Shown here one piece after another: positions 1 to 7,400 of a stretch of DNA of 14,704 bases. Position numbers and translations under genes: made by a program. The stretch is taken from positions 1 through 14,704 of the forward strand of contig CAZUZD010000142.1 of NCBI GenBank assembly GCA_964624465.1, read 5' to 3'. Origin of the DNA: CAZUZD01 sp964624465. Its GTDB lineage: Bacteria; Planctomycetota; Planctomycetia; Isosphaerales; Isosphaeraceae. The notes below the pieces were generated by a model, which was given only the letters and a program-made list of their open reading frames with translations, was not told the origin of the DNA and did no database searches. Every line of letters begins with the position of its first letter. Position 1 is the stretch's first letter.

Positions 1-1175
1 ATCGCGCCCAGGCTCATCAGGCTGCCGGCGATGCCGACCCGCTCCATCATCGTCACGGCGAAGAGCATCGAGAGCGGGATCACGCTGGCGACGATCAGGC
101 CCGCCCGCAGGTTGCCCAGGAACGCGAACAGGACCGCGATGACCAGCACGGCCCCCTCGAGCAGGTTCTTCTCGACGGTGTGCAGCACCTGCCCCACCAG
201 GTCGGTCCGGCGGTAGAGGATGCGCACGTCGACGCCCGGGGGTAGCAGCTTGCGGACGTCGTCCATGGCCGCTTCGAGGGCGAGGGTCACGTCGCGGGAG
301 TTCTCGCCCATCCGCATGAAGCAGAGGCCGAGCACGACCTCGCCGCGGCCGTTGGCCGTGGTGCCGCCGCGGCGAATCTCGTGGCCGATCTCGACCCGGG
401 CGACGTCGCGGATCCGGATCGGAACCCCGTTGTTCGAGGCGATCACGATCTCGGCGATCTCGTCGGCGTCCTTGACCAGGCCCACGCCCTGCACGATCTG
501 GACCTCGCCAGCCGCCTGGAGCGGTCCGCCGCCGACGTTCTCGTTGTTCTCGCGGAGGGCACGGGTGACGTCGTCGAGAGTGAGACGATACTTGGCCAGC
601 TGCACCGGGTCGGCCTGCACCTCGAACTGCTTGGCCAGGCCTCCCAGCGTGTTCACCTCGGCCACGCCCGGCACGCGACGGAGCCGGGGCCGGATCACCC
701 AGTCCTGCAGGGTGCGGAGCTCGGTCAGGTCGTAGACGTCGCTGCTGATGTAGTAGTGGTAGACCTCGCCCAGGCCGGTCGCGACTGGTCCCATGGTGGG
801 CCTGGCGATGCCGGCGGGCAGCGAGAGCTCATTGAGCCGCTCGTTGATCTGCTGGCGAGCGAAGTAGATGTCGGTCTCGTCGGCGAAGATGGCGACGACC
901 TGCGACAGCCCGAACTTGGAGATCGAGCGCACCTCCTCCAGACCCTTGAGGCCGCCGAGCGACAGCTCGACCGGGTAGGTGATCAGCCGCTCGATCTCCT
1001 CGGGCGAGAGCGCCGGGGCGACCGTGTTGACCTGGACCTGGTTCGGCGTGGTGTCCGGGAACGCGTCGAGCGGCAATCGCAGGCCGGCGCCGATGCCGAG
1101 CACGACGAGAATGATGGCCAGGAGGATGATGATGAAGCGGTTGTTGAGGCTGAACTGGATCAGGTGATTGAGCAT
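1..1175 (-). CDS. CzcA/CusA-family heavy-metal efflux RND pump, N-terminal part (runs off left edge)
   Basis: This is the inner-membrane proton-driven pump of a tripartite RND system that exports metal cations across both membranes. The first 391 residues are present; the family is usually about 1,030-1,060 residues, so the rest lies left of the window. Residues 14-32 form the first membrane helix, and LPLDAFPD (34-41) is typical of the heavy-metal (HME) branch rather than drug pumps. The porter region follows, with EEIERLITYPVE (59-70), GPVATGLGEVYHYY (129-142) and VPGVAEVNTLGG (168-179). Membrane helices at about 341-358 and 360-390 end in SLMSLGA. The ATG at 1175 is chosen because the protein then begins in the family style (MLNHLIQFSL); no clear ribosome-binding site precedes it. 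It lies 61 bp behind the adaptor gene in the same direction, so the two are very likely co-transcribed. The metal cannot be told from this part. Family assignment is firm. Confidence 0.95.
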   Translation of the reverse strand, partial: MLNHLIQFSLNNRFIIILLAIILVVLGIGAGLRLPLDAFPDTTPNQVQVNTVAPALSPEEIERLITYPVELSLGGLKGLEEVRSISKFGLSQVVAIFADETDIYFARQQINERLNELSLPAGIARPTMGPVATGLGEVYHYYISSDVYDLTELRTLQDWVIRPRLRRVPGVAEVNTLGGLAKQFEVQADPVQLAKYRLTLDDVTRALRENNENVGGGPLQAAGEVQIVQGVGLVKDADEIAEIVIASNNGVPIRIRDVARVEIGHEIRRGGTTANGRGEVVLGLCFMRMGENSRDVTLALEAAMDDVRKLLPPGVDVRILYRRTDLVGQVLHTVEKNLLEGAVLVIAVLFAFLGNLRAGLIVASVIPLSMLFAVTMMERVGIAGSLMSLGA

Positions 1176-1236
1176 GAGGGGGCGCCTGGTCGGGTGAGGG
1201 TGAGGGAGGGCACGACGTCGCGGGCGAACCGCCGTG

Positions 1237-2523
1237 TCACTCGTCCCCCTCGGCCCGCTTCAGCAGCTCGCTCTTGAGCAGGAACGCGCCGGTGCCGACG
1301 ACGTTCGCGCCCGGCTCCAGGCCCGTGACCACCTGCACCTCCCCCTTGGCCTCGGCCGGCGCGGTGGTCACCCGCAACGGCTGGAACTTCCCGCCCTCAC
1401 GGGCCACGAAGACGACCTCGCCGCCGCCTTCGAGCGTCTGGACGGCCTCACGGGGCACGAACTGCGCCGGCCGCTCGGGGCCGACCTCGATGCGGGCCCG
1501 GCCGAACTCGTTGGCGCGGAGCCGGTGCTCCTCGTTGTTCATGACGGCCCGCACCCGGATCGTCCGCGTCGTCGGGTTCACGGCGGTGTCGATCCAGTCC
1601 ACCTGCCCCCGGTGCACCAGGCCGCCGGCGCCCGAGACGGTCAGCGTCACCGCCTGGCCCGGCTTCACGTCCTCGATGTCCGACTCGTAGACGTCGATCC
1701 AGGCCCACATCAGATGGATGTCGGCCACCACGAAGACGCGGTCGGTCGGCTCGATGGCCTCGCCGGGCACCGCATGCCGCTCGACCACGACGCCGGCCAG
1801 GGGGGAGACCACATCGAGCAACGTCGACGTGTCCTGGTCCTGGTCGATCCTGGCGAGGTCGGCCGCCGTGTAGCCCAGGTTCTTGAGCCGCTGCTTGGCG
1901 TTCAGCACGGCGGCCTGCGCCGTGGTCTGGTCGGCGCGAGCCTTCATCTCCTCCTTGAGCGGCGCCGCATTGTCCCGGCGGAGCTTCAGCGTCATATCGA
2001 GGGTCTGGGCGGCGAGCCGCTCGATCGAGATCGCGGCCAGGTACTCCGACTTGGCCGTGCCGACGAACGCCGAGTCGATGCGGAGCATCGGCTCGCCGGC
2101 CTTCATGTGCGAGCCCTCGTCGGCGATCACCTCGCGGACGATGCCCGCAACCCTGGGGCGCACCTCGCCGTAGAGGTTGGCGTTGTAGACGATCTCGGCA
2201 TTGCCGGTGATGCTCGGGGTGAAGGGCCGGGTGTCGACCGGGGCCACCTTGAGGCCGACCCGCTCCGCGATCTCGGGCGCCGAGAGGGCAAACTCCGGCA
2301 ACGGACCGGTGCCCGCCAGCGGGCTGGGCCGGGTCCCGGGCTCCCGGTCGGCCTCCGGCGGCGGCACCACCTGCCGGACCGCGGGGGTCGCCCCCGAGAG
2401 GCCAAGCCAGGCGGTCAGCTTCGGCAGTGCCCCGCGGAGCTCAGGGCGGGTGAGCAGGAACCCCAGGGCCGCCAACGCCACGAGGGTCGCGGCAATCCCA
2501 CCGACCAGCGGTGCGCGCTTCAT
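1237..2523 (-). CDS. RND efflux periplasmic adaptor subunit (CzcB/CusB-like, HlyD/MFP family)
   Basis: This is the periplasmic membrane-fusion protein that links the RND pump to an outer-membrane channel. It has 428 residues from the second ATG. A single N-terminal anchor spans about residues 5-25, followed by a Pro-rich linker to about 75. The first lipoyl half is near 121-150 (RPRVAGIVREVIADEGSHMK), an Ala/Arg/Glu-rich helical hairpin near 155-215, the second lipoyl half near 235-265 and the beta-barrel near 268-350. The C-terminus GAFLLKSELLK (412-422) is typical of CzcB-type adaptors. Two in-frame ATGs exist, at 2532 and 2523. The purine-rich GGGGAAGGA abuts the first but lies 9 nt before the second, so 2523 is preferred; the alternative adds only three residues. 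The pump gene follows directly. No outer-membrane channel gene is in view. A long N-terminal extension in the same frame (to 2685) looks like non-coding Arg-rich translation. Confidence 0.93.
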   Translation of the reverse strand: MKRAPLVGGIAATLVALAALGFLLTRPELRGALPKLTAWLGLSGATPAVRQVVPPPEADREPGTRPSPLAGTGPLPEFALSAPEIAERVGLKVAPVDTRPFTPSITGNAEIVYNANLYGEVRPRVAGIVREVIADEGSHMKAGEPMLRIDSAFVGTAKSEYLAAISIERLAAQTLDMTLKLRRDNAAPLKEEMKARADQTTAQAAVLNAKQRLKNLGYTAADLARIDQDQDTSTLLDVVSPLAGVVVERHAVPGEAIEPTDRVFVVADIHLMWAWIDVYESDIEDVKPGQAVTLTVSGAGGLVHRGQVDWIDTAVNPTTRTIRVRAVMNNEEHRLRANEFGRARIEVGPERPAQFVPREAVQTLEGGGEVVFVAREGGKFQPLRVTTAPAEAKGEVQVVTGLEPGANVVGTGAFLLKSELLKRAEGDE

Positions 2524-2532
2524 CAACGACAT

Positions 2533-2541
2533 TCCTTCCCC
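2533..2541 (-). promoter_or_regulatory. Ribosome-binding site that decides the adaptor start
   Basis: On the minus strand the sequence reads GGGGAAGGA immediately before the ATG at 2532 and 9 nt before the in-frame ATG at 2523. The normal spacing favours the downstream ATG. This is one of the few clear Shine-Dalgarno sequences in the window. Confidence 0.55.
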
Positions 2542-2709
2542 ACGGCGACCACCGACCGGGAACCGGACGCGGTCGCCCCTGCACAGGACTCTCTCGTTCT
2601 CACGCCAGGTTCGACACGTCCGTGGCGGCCCGCGAGGGGACCCGCCGTTCGGACGAGAGCACGATCGGGAGGCCGTGGCGGCCACCCGGGGATCGCGGGC
2701 GTGACTGGC

Positions 2710-3087
2710 TCAGCAGCGATAGCGCTGGAGGAGCGCGCAGGCCGACACGGTCGAGGGGGCGAGGGGTCGCCAGGTGCCGGAGGAGTGGTGTGACCCGGGA
2801 GCGCGACCGGCGTCGACACCGGAGATGGACAGCGGCAGGCCGCCGCCCAGCAGCCAGGGGGTCGCCGCGTGGTCGGCGAGCATCAGGTTCAGCAGCGGGC
2901 CGGCCTCGTCCGAGCCGATCGCCCCGTTGCAGATGCAGTTGTCGTCGTTGACCGGGTGCGGCACCGTGTCGGTCGCGTCGCCCGGCAGCGCCGAGCTGTG
3001 CGCAGTGTGACACTCGGCCGTGGCGCACACAATGCGACACGAGCCCAGCACGCTGAGCAGCAGCAAGGCCAGGACGAACCGATTCAC
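2710..3087 (-). CDS. Small Cys/His-rich exported protein at the head of the metal-efflux operon
   Basis: This is a 125-residue protein starting at a GTG (3087); I cannot assign a named family. Residues 1-16 form a short basic and leucine-rich export signal (NRFVLALLLLSVLGS), with C17 in a lipobox-like LGSC context, so it could be a lipoprotein or a cleaved secreted protein. After it come C21, C26, H27 and H30 (CATAECHTAH), H44, and a C51-x-C53 pair in DDNCICNGAIG. A hydrophobic segment follows, then a basic tail ending in Cys. The Cys/His density right after the signal suggests metal binding in the periplasm, which fits the adaptor and pump genes 186 bp downstream in the same direction. It is preceded by the best promoter in the window. 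No ATG fits this frame at the signal peptide and the ribosome-binding site is weak, so the exact start is uncertain. The frame stays open far upstream (to 3516), but that part overlaps the kinase gene and is a shadow. Confidence 0.65.
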   Translation of the reverse strand: MNRFVLALLLLSVLGSCRIVCATAECHTAHSSALPGDATDTVPHPVNDDNCICNGAIGSDEAGPLLNLMLADHAATPWLLGGGLPLSISGVDAGRAPGSHHSSGTWRPLAPSTVSACALLQRYRC

Positions 3088-3146
3088 GAGTGGTCCCGAT
3101 CCCGAGCCGACCGTGGCGAACCGGAAGGTCCGCTCTACCGGATCTG

Positions 3147-3174
3147 ATTCTAAACCCTTCCCGGGTCTCGTCAA
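3147..3174 (-). promoter_or_regulatory. Sigma70-like promoter for the metal-efflux operon
   Basis: On the minus strand TTGACG (3174-3169) is followed after 16 bp by TAGAAT (3152-3147). Each hexamer matches the consensus at five of six positions, which stands out in such G+C-rich DNA. A start site near 3140 would give a leader of about 50 nt before the GTG at 3087. The spacer contains CCCGGG and a short ACCC/GGGT dyad. Its 16-bp length is unlike the 19-20 bp spacers of MerR-regulated metal promoters. The site lies between the kinase stop codon and the small exported protein, so the efflux genes can be transcribed independently of the kinase. Confidence 0.6.
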
Positions 3175-3220
3175 ACCCCAGACTGCCCGGCCGCCCGAAA
3201 CTCTCCGGGGCTCCCCCAAC

Positions 3221-4174
3221 TCACCAGGGCACGACCTCGACCTCGGGGACCAGCGCCCGGACCAGCCCGGGCTCCACCTGGCCGGCATCCCACCGGAGCG
3301 CGTTGGCCACTCCACAGGCGACCCCGTGGCGGAGCCAGCCCTCGGGATTGGAGGGCCTGCGGTCCCAGGCATCGACGAGCCCGGCCAGCACGCTGTCGCC
3401 CGAGCCGACCGGGTTGACCACCGCCACGGTGGGCGGCTGGACCCGGAACGATCGCCCCCCCACCCGGGCGAGCACCGCCCCCGGCCCGTTCGTGACCAGC
3501 GCGGCCGCCACCCCATCGACCGACCACCGCTCCAGCAGGCCCGCGATCGCCCGGTCGTCGGGCCGCTCCACGCCCAGGAACAGGCCGGCCTCGCGACGGT
3601 TGAGCTGGATCACATCGGGCAGGCGACCGGCCAGCCCCCGCAGGGCGGCGCCGTAGGTGTCGAGGAACACGGGCACTCCGGCGGAGCGGGCGGCCATGAT
3701 CAGGGCTCCGTAACTGCCGTGGGTCGCCGGCGCGGGGCTCGATCCCGAGAGGGTCAGGGCGGTCACGTGCCCGGCCGCCAGGAGCGTGGTGACCTGGGCC
3801 AGCAGGGCCGCCGCCTCGTCGGCCTCGATCGCCGGGTCGGGGTCGAAGAAGGAGGTCTGCTCGGCCGAGTCGCCGGTGCGGACCGTGAGGATGACGCGGG
3901 TCGGCGCCCGGGTCGGCACGATCAGCGGCGCGAACCCGTCATCCTGCCGGAGCCGGCGGGCACACTCCTCGCCCACCGCCCCGCCGAGGAACGTGGCCGG
4001 CCGGATCGCATCCCGGGAATGACCGAGCCCGGCGAGTGCCCGGGCCACGTTGTTCCCCTTGCCGCCGACGACGGCCCGCACGGCGGTGCCGCGGACCATG
4101 TCGCCAGGCGCCCACGCGGGCACCGTGAGCGTCTTGTCCAGGCACGGGTTCAGGGTCACGCAGAGGATGGCCAT
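3221..4174 (-). CDS. 1-phosphofructokinase-family hexose kinase (PfkB/ribokinase superfamily)
   Basis: This cytoplasmic enzyme transfers phosphate from ATP to a sugar phosphate. The FruK/LacC branch acts on fructose 1-phosphate or tagatose 6-phosphate. It has 317 residues, normal for the family. The N-terminus ILCVTLNPCLDKTL (3-16) and GGKGNNVARAL (37-47) form the sugar-binding part. LSGSSP (142-147) and QLNRREA (190-196) are the usual mid-domain motifs, VTNGPGAVL (227-235) precedes the nucleotide site, and NPVGSGDSVLAG (254-265) holds the catalytic base D260. The ATG at 4174 starts the protein exactly at the conserved first strand; an in-frame extension to 4348 is Pro/Ser-rich and unlikely to be translated. 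No strong ribosome-binding site is visible. It runs in the same direction as the efflux genes, 133 bp upstream, but a promoter in between suggests a separate unit. The exact substrate cannot be told from sequence. Confidence 0.92.
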   Translation of the reverse strand: MAILCVTLNPCLDKTLTVPAWAPGDMVRGTAVRAVVGGKGNNVARALAGLGHSRDAIRPATFLGGAVGEECARRLRQDDGFAPLIVPTRAPTRVILTVRTGDSAEQTSFFDPDPAIEADEAAALLAQVTTLLAAGHVTALTLSGSSPAPATHGSYGALIMAARSAGVPVFLDTYGAALRGLAGRLPDVIQLNRREAGLFLGVERPDDRAIAGLLERWSVDGVAAALVTNGPGAVLARVGGRSFRVQPPTVAVVNPVGSGDSVLAGLVDAWDRRPSNPEGWLRHGVACGVANALRWDAGQVEPGLVRALVPEVEVVPW

Positions 4175-4402
4175 TGAGGAACCGGACTCCCGGACGACAG
4201 GCGGGGGCATCCCGGACGGCACCGGTCCGGCCCCCGTGCATTGTCCCCTCCCGATCGTACCGGGCAAGCCGTAGGCCGGGGCCGGGGAGGCCGAGGACGG
4301 GGCTGATGCCGGTTGTGAGGGGATCGGCCGGTCGGATATCGTAACCACCTTCCGGCCCGCTTCTTGGGCCGAGGCCCGTCGTCCGCCGGAGTGTCTGCGG
4401 CC
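4175..4402. promoter_or_regulatory. Divergent intergenic region between hexose kinase and synthase fusion
   Basis: These 228 bp separate the start codons of two divergent genes and must hold promoters for both. The only candidate I can point to is on the plus strand: TTGTGA (4313-4318), 18 bp, TATCGT (4337-4342), which would give a leader of about 55 nt. It is a moderate match and could be chance. The rest is G+C-rich, with GGCCGGGGCCGGGGAGGCCG-type low-complexity sequence near 4274-4295 and no clear operator. Confidence 0.3.
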
Positions 4403-7400
4403 ATGATGCGATCGCTCGCGCGCTGGCTCCCCTACTCGCTCTCATTTTTCAGCAGCCTGTGCATCATGGTGCTCGAGCTGGTCGCCAGTCGCCTGGTGGC
4501 CCAGCACGTCGGCGCCTCGCTGATTGTCTGGACCAGCGTGATCGGGATCATGCTCGGCGGCATCTGCCTGGGCAACGTCCTGGGCGGTCGCCTGGCCGAC
4601 CGGATCCCGCCGCGGGAGGCGCTCGGGCCGCTCTATGCGCTCGGCGCCGTGCTCACGGTCGGCTGCCTCTGGGCCAACGCCCTGGTCGGCTGGCTGCCTG
4701 GGCTGGGCCTGCTGCCGTGGGACCTCCGCACGCTCGTGGTCGTGACGCTCGACTTCCTGATCCCCGGCACCGTGCTCGGCATGATCTCGCCGGTCGTGGC
4801 CAAGATGGCCGTCGACGAGGCGAAGCAGTCGGGCAGCGCGATCGGCGATGTCTACTTCCTGGGCGCCGTCGGCTCGATCGTCGGCACCTTCCTCGCCGGC
4901 TTCTGGCTGATCTACATCGCCCCCACCTCGACGATCGTGAACGTCGTGGCCGCCGCACTCGCCTTGCTGGCCGGCCTGCTGACCCGCGAAGCCACCGGCC
5001 GGCTCCTGGCGCTGGCGGGCTCCGCCGTGCTCGCCGTCGGGGCCTTCGGTCCCATCGCGCTCGGCACGACCTGGCCCGGCCTGACGATCAGCAACATCCC
5101 GATCAACGGGGTGACGCTGGTGGGCCACGCCCTGCTGCTGGCCGCGGCGGTGCTCGCCGCCCGCCGGCTCCGCGGCCAGATCGACTCCGCCCGCCTGGCG
5201 AACCCCACGCTCAGCCTCCGCGAGGCCGACCCGACCGTCCGGCTGGGCGACCTGGCGGCGCTGGCATTCCTGGCCAGCCTGGCGTTCATGGCGCTCGAGA
5301 TGGTGGCCGGCCGGCTCGTGACCCGGCACCTGGGCTCAAGCGTCTTCGGCTGGACCAGCGTCATCGGCATCCTGCTCGGCGGCCTGAGCCTGGGCAACTT
5401 CCTCGGCGGCAAGCTGGCCAACCGGATCCGCAGCGAGAAGCAGGCCAGCCACCTGTTCCTGGCCGCCTCGGTGCTGGTGTCGCTGATCCTGCTGGCCGAG
5501 ACGCCGCCGACCTGGCTGGTGCGGAATCCGATCGGCTACCTGCTCCGCAACGAGCCCCCGATGCCGCTGGCCGGCCAGGAGGGCGCGTTCCTGGGCCGCG
5601 CCATCGAGATGACCGGGTTCCCCTGGTGGTTCCGCGTGCTGTTCTGGACCGGCGTCGTATTCCTGATCCCCAGCCTCGCGATGGGCACCGTGAGCCCCCT
5701 GGTCGCCAAGCTGGCGGTCGAGCGGGTGCGGAGCACGGGCCGCACCGGCACCGCCATCGGCGCCGTCTACGCCTGGGGCATGGTCGGCAGTTTGGTCGGC
5801 ACCTTCCTCACCGGGTTCGTGCTGATCGACTGGCTCGGCACCAAGGGCGTGATCCTGCTGCTGACGACCCTCATGGCCCTGGCCGCCACGGCGCTGGGGA
5901 GCGTGGGGCATGCCGCCTGGGCGGGCATCCCGCTGGGCCTGTGCGTGATCGCCTTCGCCCCCGGCCTGATGCCCGAGGGCCCGGTACGGGCGTTCTTCGT
6001 GAAGCAGGGCCGCGCCTGGGGCCTCCGCGAGAAGGAGGCCGACCCGCTGACCGTCGACGGCGAGATCGCCTACGTCGACGAGAGCAACTACTACTTCATC
6101 AAGGTCAACAACGAGCGCGATCGCGAGGGAATCAAGCGCGAGCTGGTCCTCGACAACCTGATCCACGGCTACGTCGTGATGGGCCAGCCCAACCGGCTCG
6201 ACTACGACTACGAGCACATCTACGCCCTGGTCACGCACCGCCAGATGCAGGCCAAGGCCCGGGCCGCCGGCCTCGACGCGCCGACGCGGGCCGAGCTGGG
6301 GGCCCTGTTCCTGGGCGGCGGATCTTACACCTTCCCGCGCTACCTGCAGGCCCTCTATCCAAAGACCTGGTGCGAGGTCGCCGAGATCGACCCGGCCGTC
6401 ACCCGCGCCAACCAGGTCGCCCTCGGCCTGCCGGGGCCCGACCGGACCCTGCCCGAGCCCCGGCGCGACGCGAAGACCGGCCAGGACCTCGTCACCGTGC
6501 GAGGCCGCAGCGTCGAGCTGGGCCCGGCGGGCTCCGACCAGAGCCGCGAGGCGTATCTGACCGCGCTCGAGGAGATCGCTCCCCCGCTGCGCCGCGATCC
6601 CGCCAGCGGCGACGGCGTCGCCACGATCGACGGCGACGAGGTGCGCTTCGGGCCGTTCACCAGCGCCGAGACAAAGGCGAAGTACCTCGACGCCCTGAGG
6701 CGCTGGTACGCCACCTCGAAGTACACGATCCGGACCTCGTGGGGCGACGCCCGGCAGTACGTGGTTCGCCACCCCGAGCCCCGGTTCGACGTCGTGTACG
6801 GCGACGCCTTCAATGACTTCTCGGTGCCCTGGCACCTCACGACCCAGCAGTTCAACGAGGGCCTGGCCCGGATGCTCACGCCCGAGGGCGTGTACATGAT
6901 CAACATCATCGACGTCTACGAGTCGGACGCCCGCGCCGCCGCCCAGGGCCCGCGCCGGGGTCTGCTCCAGTCGCAGATCCCGAACCTCAACGGCCGCTGG
7001 AACGGCGAGAAGTCGGCCGAGACGCTGGCCGAGGACCTCGTCGACACCATGATGTCGGCCGACCTCCAGGGGTGCTTCGACCAGGCGACCGACGCCGTCG
7101 CCAAGGCCCTGGCCGCCGACCCGAGGCCGATGTCCCGCGCCGAGCTGCTCCAGATCGCCCAGGCAGCCGTCGGGTCGGTCGAGGCCCTGAACCTGCCTTC
7201 CGAGGAGGAATACAAGGCCTCCGCGAAGGTCGTGCTCGGCCAGGCGCGGGCCCGCGACGTGCTGCTGGCCGTCGAGGCCGCGCGGGCCCCGATCGCCCGG
7301 CGATACCGCGACGCCGAGTCGGCCGATCCGGCCGTGGCCGCCATCCTGGCGCTGCTGAACTCGACGCGCACCGTGACCTTCAGCCGCGACACCGCCGAGG

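Noticed and set aside
381..1277. Open frame of 298 codons on the plus strand over the RND pump gene
   Set aside because: It is rich in Asp/Val/Leu/Gly/Arg without domain features. The minus strand reads a standard CzcA-type N-terminus.
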